Source of the DNA: Bolinopsis microptera
Taxonomy: Eukaryota > Ctenophora > Tentaculata > Lobata > Bolinopsidae
Direction: 5' to 3'
Assembly (NCBI RefSeq): GCF_026151205.1
Contig: NC_087082.1
Location: forward strand, 3,885,408 to 3,949,407
Length of the DNA stretch: 64,000 nt
Part shown: positions 1 to 12,779 of the stretch, piece after piece
How positions within the stretch are numbered: position 1 is the stretch's first letter
Layout: every line of letters begins with the position of its first letter
Position numbers and translations under genes: made by a program
Notes under the pieces: generated by a model
The model's input: the letters and a program-made list of their open reading frames with translations, nothing else
The model's database searches: none
What the model was told of the DNA's origin: nothing

Positions 1-232
1 GTTATTTCCGGAACTGCCATTTACCAAGTACAAGTACAGAAGTACAAGTAGACAAGTGTACTGTCTGGGGTGTGCAAGTACACTCGATAAGTAGAACAAG
101 ATGTGGGCCAACTCCACCAGCGGTCAGACGGGTTTAACCGCTTCTACATTAAACATGGACTGGGTATCTCTCATATTAATGATGATGTGGTGGTGTAACC
201 CAACCCCACGAATAGCCACCTAATACTTATCT

Positions 233-249
233 CTCTCTCTCTCTCTCTC
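233..249. repeat. (CT)n microsatellite
   Basis: Pure alternating CT run. No gene is visible in the first 1.4 kb of the window. Confidence 0.9.
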
Positions 250-426
250 CTTCATAACAAGCTGACGACAAATCGAATTGTGTGATAACAGTAATTACAT
301 GATAATGTATCAGTTAATGATCAATCGTAATGATCAGTGCTCAAACTCAATAATTGGTATCCCGCTGGAATCACGTACAAATCCGACACTTTCACACGAT
401 CAGAATTTTACGCAGTCTCATCTTTT

Positions 427-580
427 ACACAACCCCGACAATCACACAACCCAAACTTTCACACAACCCCAACTTTCACACAACCCCGACATTCACACAA
501 CCCCGACAATCACACAACCCCGACATTCACACAACCCCAACTTTCACACAACCCCGACTTTCACACAACCCCACTTTAAA
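427..580. repeat. TTCACACAACCCC tandem repeat
   Basis: About nine imperfect copies of a 17-18 bp unit of the form CACACAACCCCGACTTT. The three overlapping open frames here are only the repeat read in three phases, so no protein is called. Confidence 0.9.
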
Positions 581-784
581 ACGATCTCTCTTTTACCACC
601 ACCCAATTAGTGTCAGCCTAATTAGTCGGCTAATGTTTCAAACATTATCACGGTTTAAGCTTGGTTAGCCAACTCCAAAAATGTGCGCTGTAAACCAGGA
701 AATACCAATCATTTGTGTTGTACACACGCAGGAAGAGAAGGCAAAAGTTTAATTTCGACACATGTTTATTTTTTATTGGTGTAT

Positions 785-935
785 TTTTAATGAGTCACTG
801 ACCGAATATTGACTGAATAAATTTACTGAATATTGACTAAATATTGACTGAACAAATTTACTGAATATTTACTGAATATTGACTGATTTGTGACTGAATA
901 TGAATATTGACTGAAAATTGACTAATTACTAACTC
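785..935. repeat. AT-rich degenerate repeat (GAATATTGACT unit)
   Basis: Short, irregular copies of ACTGAATATTGACTGA. A similar degenerate sequence recurs in a Kelch-gene intron near 34320-34390. Confidence 0.7.
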
Positions 936-1030
936 ATTAAAAAAAAGCTGAGTCTACAGGAGCATTATACCAATTTACCAGCTGCGGGCTGAATGATATC
1001 AAGGGCGGTTGAAGAAGCAGAGAAACATTG

Positions 1031-1137
1031 TGATCACGTGATTTACGAAAGACATTACGTCATCAACAGGGATGTTGTGCGTGACGGGAAATTTGGAAAT
1101 ATTGTGATATCACGTGATTCTTGGAAGATATCACGTG
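1031..1137. promoter_or_regulatory. Cluster of three TCACGTG E-box palindromes
   Basis: Three copies of ATCACGTG(A/C) lie within about 110 bp (near 1033, 1109 and 1130). CACGTG is the core site of bHLH-Zip factors. The cluster sits downstream of Ral exon 2 on the minus strand, so it is probably intronic. Regulatory function is inferred from the motif only. Confidence 0.25.
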
Positions 1138-1405
1138 CTGACGAATTCACTTGTTTTGGAGGGGAAATTGGGAGACATTACTGACACTAATTAAGAAAAC
1201 AAAATTTGAAGTGTTTCGTTTCGGGCCTTCTTGGCTGGATATCCGGTGCAAAGAAAACTAATTAGGCCTAGGCCGAAGGAAGGAGTGTGGCGGCTCCTAA
1301 TTTAATGCAAATTTGTTGCCAGACTCTTGAAGTATTATTCTGGCATCCTTCTTGGCGGACGGTTATGGCTGAACTGTGAGAAACGTCTTTATCAGTAAAA
1401 CAAAC

Positions 1406-4400
1406 CCGCAGTGTCCGTAATCTGAACGTCTACTTCTTGTCCCTGGTAATCCATCATTGTCTGGTAGCTGTCCAGCTTGGTGGGCTCATAGTCGTCCACA
1501 AACTGAGGGGAAATGGTTTAGTTCGTTTTAGGAGAATGCAAAACCTGCCAATTATAACATTAATTGTTGTCGAAACAAGACAGTAATCATGCAAATGGGT
1601 AGGAGTATTTATATTACATAGTATTTATATTACATGACATGTAATATAGACATTGTCTTTCCCCTCAATAAGGGTGTTTTCTGATTTCTAAACTGAGCTA
1701 CTCAACTCAGGGGTAGAATTTGTCAACCAATTTGTCAACAAGACAAGTTCCAAATTCTTAATCTGAGGACCCAAAACTGAAGATAAACGTCTCACCCAAC
1801 ACTCTAGTCAAGGCCCGCGAGTACATTTTAAATTAACTTTTAATCAACTTATTAGTTGAATCTGCTAAAGTTATGTTAGGAGTTGGTTCTCAGTTTTAGA
1901 CATCTCTTTTGAGACAACAGTTCATAGACTAGAGGGGTGCAAGTGGGTTCTGGAGTTCTGATATTTAACCAAAACTATTTTCAACCGATCAAGCTACAAC
2001 TGCCCTTCGCACGCGCATGTTAATTCATTTCATATCCACTGTGGTTATCATCTAACTTAATGTATATTATTTAATCCAATTTAAGATGTAAACACAATAC
2101 AATATATACACATAATGACAATATATTATATATAATGGTTACATCTGATAGCTCACACAATACACACAGAAAACAGCTGGTAGATTTAAAACGTGTTTTA
2201 TGCAGGCTACAACAAGAGAACAAGCACACGTGGTGCCTATAAAATCATGCACAATCTGGAACGTTTAAAGGTCGGGAAAATACTCTAGAATATTCCGTCT
2301 GCATTTTATCTTGTTTTTATATCAAGGTTACAGTTGTAATAATATGTCAAGAATAGAATATAGAGTCAATACTGTTGTAGGGTTAATGAATAATGTGCAT
2401 TGTATACAGTGTATGTACTCAATACACTGTATCTTATTAGCATATTACAGCACTAAAACTATAATACTAGAATTGCACTAGTGTACACTGCACCAGAATT
2501 GCATAAGAACTGGTACTATTACTGCACTAGCAGTGTACTGCACTAGAAATGCCCTATTGTAGTGTACTGCACTAGAAATGCACTAGTAGTGTACTAGTAG
2601 TGTACTGCACTAGGTAGGATTCAGTGCACTGTCTGTATTATAACTGTGATTAGTTTATCTCTACATACACCCTGCTCCGTACCATCACTGTATTATACTG
2701 CTCATATAATACACACAGCAGCAACTAACACAACACACAACTGAATTAGTCATTACACACACATTTCTACTGCTAACAGTCTTCCGTAATTACTGAACAT
2801 GCTAACCTATTGGAATGTGTAGGAATGCAAATAACGAACAGATTAATTTGCATGTGGGTTTCAATCTTACGTGGTAATATACATTAAACTCAGCAAAGGG
2901 CTGCGATAGCGTTCATTGGAAAATTGAGCTGTTTTAGGTGGTCTTAAAACCATATTGTGTAATTCCAAAACCTCATTTTAGACTTCATAAAAGTAGATAT
3001 GTACTTCACAACGTCATAACTCAAATCTCCATGTGTGTGAAACAGCAATGTAAATGTTTTTGAAAGCCATGTATTACACACTGTACGAACCAACACACGT
3101 AATTCCACAACTTGGTCTGATCATTTCCATATTTAACAATGACACCAAGTCACATGTGTGAAGCCTGGTTTCCTTTTATAGAATCCAGTACAGGTCATCA
3201 TTCTCTGTGTTTACGCCTATAATTGATGCTGCAACAATTAATAAAAGATTGCAGTATTTCTAAATCACATACACGTGGAGGAAGTGAGCTGTTATTACCA
3301 GTTAATGGTTAAAACTGCACTTTTAAAATGTATGACGTAGAAATTTAGGCATGTGAATGAATTATAAGAATGTGCGAATAATTAGGAATGCGAATAATTA
3401 GGAATGTATGCGATAATATTAGGTATTTATGCGGATAATTATGAGGAATGTAAGAGAGCAATTTGCACTTCTTACACTACAAATATTACATTTCATCTTT
3501 TCATATTAGGTATGCCAGCGTTAGTTAATAGTTTTACACAGAACCAGAGTAAATTGAATACTCAAAGTCCACTTTACAGTTCACACAATACTCATTTCAA
3601 ATCTAGACTCACAGAAGATGTGAACACAACATAATACAATAATTATACCGTACTAAAGTACTAACTACACGATGATATGGGGATTCAACTCTAACCATTT
3701 TATCAGAACATATTGTATTTTAAATTATTACAGTGTACATTACGACACAATTTCATATGTAACCAGGCTAATATTATTCTAGTGATCAGTACAGAAGTAG
3801 TGTGTATAAAACACACTTTAAACCAACAACTGCACGCTAATTTCACGTTTTGCTAATGCTTGTATTCTGTAAGGATGCACTTGAAAAAAAAACAAGGATA
3901 TCCTGAATTCCGATCATTCTTCTCCTTTTCTTGGCCAGGAATTTAAAAACATTACGGTGTCGGGACCTCCATGAACTTGTCATCATGACACAGAAGTTGC
4001 CAGAATTTCCAATATATTGACTGCATACATTAGGGAAAGTTCATACTTTCGTAAATCCTAGTGATTAGATTTAAAGCAAATGTTAGTGTGAATACTGGCA
4101 AGCCGGAAATAGTTAGGGTGGGTTGGTTTGTGGACCAAGCTAGTTCGGACCCAGCCCTGATATCTTGAGTGAGGGTTTGTGGACCCAGCTAGTTCGGACC
4201 CAGCCCTGATATCTTGAGTGAGGGTTTGTGGACCCAGTTAGTTCGGACCCAGCCCTGATATCTTGAGTGAGGGTTTGTGGACCCAGTTAGTTCGGACCCA
4301 GCCCTGATATCTTGAGTGATGGGTTGTGGACCCAGCCCTGATATCTTGAGTGAGGGGTTGTGGACCCAGCTAGTTCGGACCCAGCCCTGATATCTTGAGT

Positions 4401-5674
4401 GAGGGGTTGTGGACCCAGCTAGTTCGGACCCAGCCCTGATATCTTGACTCTTGAGTGAGGGGTTGTGGACCCAGCTAGTTCGGACCCAGCCCTGATATCT
4501 TGAATGAGGGGTTGTGACCCAGCTAGTTCGGACCCAGCCCTGATATCTTGAGTGAGGGGTTGTGGACCCAGCTAGTTCGGACCCAGCCCTGATATCTTGA
4601 GTGAGGGGTTGTGGACCCAGCTAGTTCGGACCCAGCCCTGATATCTTGAGTGAGGGGTTGTGGACCCAGCTAGTTCGGACCCAGCCCTGATATCTTGAGT
4701 GAGGGGTTGTGGACCCAGCTAGTTCGGACCCAGCCCTGATATCTTGAGTGAAGGTTTGTACTTTGTGGACCCAGCTAGTTCGGACCCAGCCCTGATATCT
4801 TGAATGAGGGGTTGTGAACCCAGCTAGTTCGGACCCAGCCCTGATATCTTGAGTGAGGGTTTGTGGATCCAGCCAAATTAGACCAAGCCCTGATATCTCC
4901 AATATCACAATCCAAAAATTTACCGATCGTTTAGTGATCCTGGTTATTGCCATGTACGACTAAAAGATAAAACCTGTCCACTCGTATCGTATCACCCGAT
5001 AATTTGTTGTAATTATGTAATCACGAGTACACCGCTAATTACAGTGCAAGAGATATATCGGGGATCTTGCTTAGCATGCTGTACCGGCAAACTGCACCAA
5101 TTATCAGTGTCTATTGTAGATAACACGTACAGTACCATCTGGTGCAAACTCACAAGTTTAAATAGCGGTATAAAGACGGCAAGATGGCGGGAGTACGAGA
5201 TCAGGTTACCCTTTCAACCTACTAATTATTACTATTCGAGAGTGGGTAGGTGCTGGAGGTCGGCACAAGTATATTGATGCTACATTTTAAAGAACACTCT
5301 GTGGTCTTATAAGACTATTAAATTATAAGACTAGTCAATGAGGAGACTAATTAAGACTATTAATGAAGAGCAGTAAATCTTTGCTACTTACCAAATTTAC
5401 TGCTTGGTAATGGCAAAGTGTGAAAACTTCATTTTAAAATGAAATCTAGTCTACATGAAAACGCTAAGTTCAAAAAGATACAAGACAAACATACAGAAGA
5501 GTTGACTTGAGAACAGACAAACGAGGAGAAAATCACAAAAACAGTAGAAATAACAAACAATAAACAGGAAAAGCCACAAACCTCCTGGTAGAGAAGTCGA
5601 AGGGTAATAGCACTCTTACCGACTCCCGGGGCCCCAATCACCGTTATATTGTACTTTGAACTATTGGTCGTCAT
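1406..5674 (-). CDS. Ral-like small GTPase, exons 1 and 2 (3' part outside window)
   Basis: Two coding exons on the minus strand: 5674-5582 (31 codons, ends in a GT donor, phase 0) and 1502-1406 (phase 0 in, phase 1 out). Exon 1 carries the P-loop GAPGVGKS. Exon 2 begins FVDDYEPTK, the effector-loop signature of Ral rather than Ras (YDPT) or Rap, and ends in the G3 motif DTAG. Ral GTPases act at membranes in exocytosis and signalling through exocyst and RalBP1. Later exons (NKxD, SAK, CAAX tail) would lie below position 1 of the window; none was found in 1-1405. The Ras-Gly12 position is proline. The 4.1-kb intron contains a 49-bp satellite. Family assignment is fairly sure; which Ral paralogue is not. 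Confidence 0.8.
4130..4898. repeat. 49-bp satellite array inside the Ral-like intron
   Basis: About 15 copies of a 49-bp unit containing CTAGTTCGGACCCAGCCC followed by TGATATCTTGAGTGAGG. Copies are nearly identical apart from single-base changes and one 30-bp shortened copy near 4320. The reading frame seen on the minus strand is repeat read-through, not a gene. Confidence 0.95.
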
Positions 5675-6260
5675 CGTCGTTTAGTTCCTGTACTGATTAT
5701 CATATAATTTTATTCAAATAAAAAATATAACATAAATGAATATCTTAAAGATCTGATAAGTAGCCTGAAAAAAAGGAAAAACGGATACATAAACTAAAGT
5801 CTAAAACTAAAACAATGATGAAAACGATGAATAAGGTACCTGGTACTATACAATATATAATATACATTTGTATTGTTTTGTAACACATCAGTAAAACCAT
5901 GAGGTGTCGTGTTCTAACTTATAAAACCTTTAAAAGTGGTGTTTTTTGTTGACAATAAAACAATCTGACAAGAGTGTTACAAAATGTGCTTTCTATAGAA
6001 AAGCCTGAGTGAACGGGGTAGATTTCTAAACTAAGATTTATCTTGAGAAAAGGTAAATAAATAAAAGCTGGTCAACTGGAAGAATGTTTTAAACCATGAA
6101 TCTGCTTTGAGATTTAACAACTGAAATATGAGCTCTGAAACGTAAAGCTACCTAATTAAAACCTTCATTGCATTATAGTTACTCTATTACAATCCAATTA
6201 TTAAACCACAATCAAAAAGATTAACATTATATCCACTAAGTTTATGAAAGGGACCCTTAC

Positions 6261-6356
6261 CTGTAGCTAATGTCCTAGTAGGTTGGTTATGTTTTTCATA
6301 GCAGGAGCAGAGAACCCGTCACGTATTGTTTTTACAGCACTATCTGGTTTACATGC
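6261..6356 (-). other. Possible non-coding 5' exon of the Ral-like gene
   Basis: A 96-bp segment on the minus strand lies between a good acceptor (CCGTACAG) and a strong donor (CTACAG|GTAAGG). All frames stop inside it or shortly after, and it lies upstream of Ral exon 1, which itself follows an AG acceptor at 5688. It could be a 5' UTR exon, or the last exon of an unrecognised gene. Support is splice consensus only. Confidence 0.3.
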
Positions 6357-7642
6357 CTGTACGGAACAACACGTTACTTTTCTAGTCTTACAATAAAATT
6401 GAAATTCAATATTTTTATGGATCATTAGAATTTGTCTTAAAAACAAAATAACATGCATACCTACTTGAGTACGTAATGCGTTATATGATAAAACGTTTTA
6501 AAACTTTATGATTATCGTAGTTTAAAAGAGATCATGACTGCTATATGTTACTCATGTTTTTAAGCTAATTTTACATTGTTGAGACATGGAATTGTCCTGA
6601 AAATGTGCAATCTTATGTCATAAATGTGCAGACAGTAAAAACCTGTTAAATTTTACAACTAACGTCAATATGTTTTACAACATTCTAATCTAATAGATTA
6701 AATTATCATAAATTTACATAAGTTACCCAAAAAACAACATAATTTCTGATACGAGTAATAAATTGTTATAAAGCATAAGAATTTAACAAACATCAAAGTA
6801 ATAACATGGACTATGCTAACTAAACACCAAAGCTCAGGGCTTAAGACGATTCGAGTTCTAAACAATCTTTACGGAATTCTCAGAGGTAGAATCAACCTAC
6901 AGGTATGTAGCTACATAAACCAACAGTATTCCTTCCATTTCAGGCGTCGTATTAATTTAATGAACAGTCAATCAGATAGAAGATATTATAATAATAAACG
7001 TTCAACGTTTTATCAGCGGCTAATAAATAATCACCCAAATATTCAACCTCATGATTAAAAAGATTTAAACACTACAACCATAGGATATTGGATCAAATAA
7101 TTATTTGCAAAATAAACCTATAAAATATTAGAGGCAGAACATAATAGCATCAAATTATTTTTAAACCTAAACTGTACAACTGAAAAATGAAATGTACACC
7201 TGAGCATGAGACAGTAAAATGGTACAATTCAATCATCAATTAGATATGATGACTTATGGACTGTGTTAAATTCTGCGGCCATATTCACATATTCGTAGTT
7301 ATAAAGCATGTTCATGTCATGTTGGGCGATTCGGCTACAATCAAAATCGTCGAAAAAACGGTCGTCTTTTTTTGCCAGGTCTACATTTCAAATGCGACAA
7401 AATCAAATTTCAGACCAAACAATATGCCTAGTACTAATCACATAATTCCACCATACACAGGGGAATATCCTAAGACATCTCCTTACGTTATACTTACATT
7501 AAACACATAATATAATACCATACGTATTCGACACATAAGCTAAGATTTAAATTAAAGCCTAGCTATCTGAAATTCTACGTATAATCAACAATCAAGTCGC
7601 ATGTGACAAACATGTGAGTCACATGTGATGTCACATCCAAAG
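6357..7642. other. Stretch without recognised gene
   Basis: AT-rich sequence. The plus-strand frames at 6813-7058 and 7256-7510 have no recognisable domain and no clear splice context. Nothing further is supported. Confidence 0.6.
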
Positions 7643-9756
7643 TTATACAACTTCTTTCTCCATCTTTGCAGCTACACTTGAGTTCAGGTAAACAGAAAGG
7701 AGCATCAGGATAAAGGAACGGCAAGTTGAAGCGTCTATAGATGCTTTTGTGTTGTTATCCATGAAGTGCATGAGTTCAGGAATGTAGAGAGCAATACAAA
7801 CCAGTCCCATGACAACTGTCAGCATGTTCAACTGCAGTAATATTGTAATTTTATTTGGTACAGAAAGTTATGCCTGGTGTTACAACAAAGTCTGCATGAT
7901 TTGTCTACGGTACCTGGGCTTATTTTGTAATCATAAATACGTTTAATATAATACAGTTAAAACAGTTATACTGCATTATCGATTAAAACCCCTGAAACTC
8001 CTTATCAAAACCATGCACAACTCTTACCCTGTTCCTCTTATAGCTCATGATTAATAAAGTATGTGCTGGTATCCACAAGGTAAACAGCAGCATCATCATA
8101 CTTGATATTCCTATCTGGTGTGTCTCTGCAACTGATATGAAATCATAGCATTATGAACTGTCTGATTATATTATGACAGATGAATATTATTTCACCATCA
8201 GAAAACTCAGCAAAAGTCTCTTTATTGTTTTTGAAGAGGCAGAAAAACTTGAATATCAATCTTCATATCGTGAAGTCTAAAGGAAATTAAACTTTAGAAC
8301 CACGCAAACCTGTAGGTGTTTTGAAGGAGCAGATAACTCGGTAGGTGGTTGGGGTATACTCAAACATCTTGTAGAACATACAAGGCGCCATCATCAGGAA
8401 AGGGCATATGAAGCAGAGTATCTGTAACTTGATGTGTTTAACCGAGTTAGGAGAACCTGCAGAGACGAAGAGGACTAGTTCAAGCCACAGGATCCAGGAG
8501 ATTAGCACCAACGTTAGCTGAAATCATATATATATCACAGGAATCGACCGGGACATGATTTCAGGCCTGACCGGGACCGGGACCAAGAATCCTGAATTAA
8601 CCGGGACCGGGATCATAAATCAGCATTTGACCCGGGACCGGGACCGGGATGAAAAATGTGACTTGACCGGGACCGGGATAGCTCAAAATTGCCAATCCCG
8701 GTACCGGGATTCCCGGTACTGGGAATTCCGGTCGATTACTGGTTAATTCATGATCATAATTTATTACTCAAACTTGTTTAGCAATTTTAAACATTGTTTT
8801 ATTTGGCTCAGAGGATGTTTATAGATGAAATTCACAATGAATGAAAGGAAAAACTTAAAATCACAGTGAATGAAATTATGTAAAAGATCCCGGTCAAAAT
8901 CCCGGCAAATTTGAGTGATTGACCGGGACCGGGATCGGACCAAGAATCATGAATTAACCGGGACCGGGATCATGAATCAGCATTTGACTGGGACCGGGAT
9001 AGCTCAAAATTTCCAATCCCGGTCGATTCCTGATATATCACCATATCAACATACATGTTATATTTTACTGTGGTATTCTGTAGGTGATGACTGAGATGTC
9101 ATACAGAAGATTTTATGTCAAAATTACCTTTAAAATTATAATAAACGTGAATAATTTACTCAATCACAATATACAGTGTACGTAATATCCGGATAGTATA
9201 CGTAATATCTGGATAGAAACATTATTTATGAGTTGCATTGTTTAGTGTTTCTAATCATTCCGTAAATATGACCAAGGGAAGCTGCTGCTTTCAGGTGTAG
9301 GTGACTACGGAAAACAAAATTTAATATAAGCAACTGAGCAAAAATGTATGAATTTCAAAAAGGTTCAACATTTTTAAGTGACAAACCAATTCAACATGCA
9401 TGCATGTTCCAGAATTTATTCGAGTGGTATCACCAGCTTTAAGTAGAACAACGTCTATTGCTCTATAACACAGCACTGATAGAACTGACCTGTAGGGAGG
9501 TTGAACCATTATATGCACCAAAACCATTTGAAGTTTAAAATTGATACTTAATTCAATTCAAATGTGAGGTCTAACATTATTTTAACAGTATCACATTGGT
9601 GACAAACAAACTAGCTACTTACAATCCTTGTCGGTTCCTGATATCAAGAAACAGATCTGATTGGTTGAAGTTATGAGGAATTTTGTAGTACATTGGTCCA
9701 TTTATTGCAAACAGAACCAGAAGTTCAATGAACATAACAAAATTGTAAAACTCCAT
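7643..9756 (-). CDS. Five-exon multipass membrane protein (possible divergent 7TM receptor)
   Basis: Minus-strand exons: 9756-9623, 9489-9387, 8517-8310, 8131-8028, 7831-7643. Intron phases agree (2,0,1,0) and the frame closes at a TAA, giving about 245 aa from the first ATG of the first exon. Hydrophobic segments include FVMFIELLVLFAING, LTLVLISWILWLELVLF, LQILCFICPFLMMAP, MMMLLFTLWIPAHTLLIM, LTVVMGLVCIALYI and SFILMLLSVYLNSSVA: at least six membrane helices. The FTLWIPAH and VYLNSS strings loosely recall helices 6 and 7 of rhodopsin-type receptors, but no DRY or NPxxY motif is present, so the family stays unknown. The second exon is the least certain. An upstream exon around 10000-10260 may exist. 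The third exon's acceptor is crowded by a transposon insertion. Confidence 0.6.
8538..9032. mobile_element. hAT-type miniature element built of CCGGGA repeats
   Basis: Inverted ends CAGGAATCGACCGGGA and TCCCGGTCGATTCCTG are flanked by a perfect 8-bp duplication ATATATCA (8530-8537 and 9033-9040). CAG ends and an 8-bp target duplication are typical of hAT transposons. The interior is GGGACC-rich with no reading frame, so it is non-autonomous. A second member is at 36183-37149. It sits in an intron, 20 bp upstream of the acceptor of the exon starting at 8517. Confidence 0.9.
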
Positions 9757-10364
9757 TCTGTGCTGTAAAACATAATTTTAGTGAGAATGGAATAACAATT
9801 TAATTTGGGATCATAATTTGAAACAAATTCTCCTGATCCAGTCACAAATGAATGACCATTGCATCGAAGTTCTGTCACTAGCAATGTTTGATATCTGTTT
9901 CAAGGAAGTCATTATTTACCAATATTGTTTTTAATCAAATAGAATCAATCAAAACAAAAGTTTTGCTTGAGAAAATGAAACAAATGGACCAATGATCTCA
10001 CCATAAAATCAATGAATTATTCAGGACATAAACAGTATTCGCCATCGGCAAGATCGTTATCGGCAAAACAAAATCTAAAGGGTTTTGCCGGGAATAAAGG
10101 AAATATTAAATCTGTGACAATTGAAATCTCTTTTTGTAGGGAAAAAACTCGTCCTAGGATGAGTGGTTGCAAATATTTTTGGGGCAACCTTGTTTTTATT
10201 AAGAAACTAATCGCACTGGTAAATATCACAATGAATATCATCGTAATAATAAGCATCGGTCAACATTGCCATTTTATCGTCTTGACCTTTCTAAATAGAA
10301 GCCAAAATAGCTGACTAGCTCTTATTCATCATTGCATTTACATCATACTGTAACAAATTACACA
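9757..10364. other. Intergenic stretch, possible upstream exon
   Basis: A minus-strand frame at 10256-10017 starts with a hydrophobic stretch (MLIITMIFIVIF) and then stops. It could hold the 5' exon of the membrane-protein gene, but no splice joint that keeps the frame was found. Confidence 0.3.
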
Positions 10365-10916
10365 CAGTGGCGTAACGTTGCCTGTTGGCGCCCCCCTGCC
10401 GAAAAAAGCGCCCCCCTGTTGGCGCCCCCTCCCCTTTTGGTGCCCCTCCCTAAAATTGAACAAATTAGGTGATATTAGAGAATACGCCGGTAAAATCTCT
10501 AAAAAAGTGTGTATCTAGAGTAGACTGACCTGAATTTTCACTTTTTCGTCCGATCATCTTGGAAAGTTTTTTGTACATCCCCATAGACGTAAATAGTAAC
10601 CAAAAAAATTATTTTTGAAAAATTCGGAAATTTAGGTGTTCCCCAAGCCGTTTCCATGACAACCGCGCTCGCGAACCTCAGAAATCTGGAAAAATTCGAT
10701 ATCTCAGGACCCATTGCACCTACAGAGTCAAAATTAGGCTTAAAAGATGCGGAATCAGCACATTTATATGAGACTTATTAATAAACATATAGCCTAAAGT
10801 GCTCACTTTCGTCAAAAATTGCAAAAAACACATTTTTTGTACATTTCCATGGCAACCGCGCCCTAAAATTTGGATGTGCATCTCTATTTTTCAGTCAAAC
10901 TATGAACAGCTCAGAA
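10365..10916 (+). repeat. Left terminal inverted repeat
   Basis: Reverse-complementary to 18969-19505 over most of its length, including the shared segments GTTTCCATGACAACCGCGCT and TTGGATGTGCATCTC. The outer 150 bp, rich in GGCGCCCCCC, is more diverged between the two ends. Confidence 0.9.
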
Positions 10917-12760
10917 CTACAGGGGGATAACTACAGGGGGAGAACTAGAGGGGAGAGAACAGCTCAGTACTACACCTGAGGAAGAACTACAGGAGGGAGA
11001 ACAGCTTAGAACTACATAATTCTGAGCTGTTCCCCCATGTAGTTCTCCCCCTCCTCTGTAGTTCTCCCTCCTGTAGTTCTGAGCTGTTCTCTCCCTGTAG
11101 TTCTGAGCTGTTCTCTCCCCTGTAATTCTCCCCCTATAGTACTTCTGAGCTGCTCCCCCTGTAATTCACCCCCTGTAGTTCTGAGCTGTTCTCTCTCCAT
11201 GTAGTTCTTTTGAGCTGTTCTCCCCCTGTAGTTCTTTTGAGCTATTCTCCCCCCTCCCTGTAGTTTCTTCTGAGCTGTTCCCCCATGAAGTTCTGAGCTG
11301 TTCCCCCTGTAGTTACCCCTCCCCTGTAGTTCTCCCTCCCTGTAGTTCTGAGCTGTTCTCTCCCCTGTAGTGCTCCCCCTGTAGTTCTGAGCTGTTCTCC
11401 CCTGTAGTTCTCCCCCTGTAGTTCTGAGCTGTTCTCCCCCTGTAGTTCTTCCTCCTGTAGTTCTGAGCTGTTCTCTCCCCATGTAGTTCTTTTGAGCTAT
11501 TCTCCCCCCTCCCTGTAGTTTCTTTTGAGCTGTTCCCCCATGTAGTTCTCCCCCTCCCCTGTAGTTCTCCCCCCCCCCCCTGTAGTTCTGAGCTGTTCTC
11601 CCCCCTGTAGTTCTCCCCCTGTAGTTCCATGAGCTGTTCCCCCATGTAGTTCTCCCCCTCCCCTGTAGTTCTCCCCCCCCCCCCTGTAGTTCTGAGCTGT
11701 TCTCCCCCCTGTAGTTCTCCCCCTGTAGTTCTGAGCTGTTCCCCCTGTAGTTCCCCCCCTCCCCCGTAGATCTCCCTCCTGTACTTCTGAGCTGTTCTCT
11801 CCGCTGTAGTGCTCCCCCTGTAGTTCTGAGCTGTTCTCCCCCTGTAGTTCTTCCTCCTGTAGTTTTGAGCTGTTCTTCCCCTGTAGTTCTGAGCTGTTCT
11901 CTCCCCTGTAGTTCTTCTGAGCTGTTCTCCCCCTGTAGTTCTCCCACCCTGTAGTTCTGAGCTGTTCTCCCCCTGTAGTTCTTCCTCCTGTAGTTCTGAG
12001 CTGTTCTCCCTTGTAGTTCTTCTGAGCTGTTCTCTCCCCCGTAGTTCTTCTGAGCTGTTCTCTCCCCTGTAGTTCCTCTGAGCTGTTCTCCCCCTGTAGT
12101 TCTCCCACCCTGTAGTTCTGAGCTGTTCTCCCCCTGTAGTGCTTCCTCCTGTAGTTCTGAGCTGTTCTCCCCCCTGTAGTTCTCCCACCCTGTAGTTCTG
12201 AGCTGTTCTCTCCGCTGTAGTGCTCCCCCTGTACTCTGTAGTTCTGAGCTGTTCTCTCCCCTGTATTTCTCCCTCCTGTAGTTCTGAGCTGTTCTCCCCC
12301 TGTAGTTCTTCCTCCTGTAGTTCTGAACTGTTCTCCCCCTGTAGTTCTCCCACCCTGTAGTTCTGAGCTGTTCTCCCCCTGTAGTTCTCCCACCCTGTAG
12401 TTCTGAGCTGTTCTCCCCCTGTAGTTCTCCCTCCTGTAGTTCTGAGCTGTTCTCCCCTTGCAGTTCTTCTGAGCTGTTCTCTCCCTGTAGTTCTCCCACC
12501 CTGTAGTTCTGAGCTGTTCTCCCCCTGTAGTTCTCCCACCCTGTAGTTCTGAGCTGTTCTCCCCCTGTAGTTCTTCCTCCTGTAGTTCTGAGCTGTTCTC
12601 CCCTTGTAGTACTTCTGAGCTGTTCTCTCCCCTGTAGTTCTCCCCCCCCCCCCCCCCCTGTAGTTCTGAGCTGTTCTCCCTCCTGTAGTTCTTCCTCAGG
12701 TGTAGTACTGAGCTGTTCTCTCCCCTCTAGTTCTCCCCTGTAGTTATCCCCCTGTAGTTC
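10898..12760. repeat. CTGTAGTTCTGAGCTGTTCTCC tandem array with inverted ends
   Basis: Roughly 1.8 kb of variable-length units of the type GTAGTTCTGAGCTGTTCTC, interspersed with C-runs. The first ~100 bp (10912-11010) is in the opposite orientation and is the near-perfect reverse complement of the last ~100 bp (about 12656-12760), so the array has inverted ends. Long minus-strand frames here (up to 495 codons of RTTGG/ENSSELQ) are repeat read-through. The core unit continues the inner edge of the terminal inverted repeats. Confidence 0.9.
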
Positions 12761-12779
12761 TCCAGCACCACCTGTCCTT

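Noticed and set aside
278-668. Three overlapping frames rich in His, Thr and Pro
   Set aside because: They are the 17-18 bp tandem repeat read in three phases.
4621-4953. 110-codon minus-strand frame
   Set aside because: Read-through of the 49-bp satellite.
8555-8746. Frame with TGTG repeats
   Set aside because: Lies wholly inside the hAT-type element repeats.
11012-12539. Minus-strand frames of 298-495 codons rich in Arg, Thr, Gly and Gln
   Set aside because: Pure tandem-array translation in overlapping phases, with no unique sequence.
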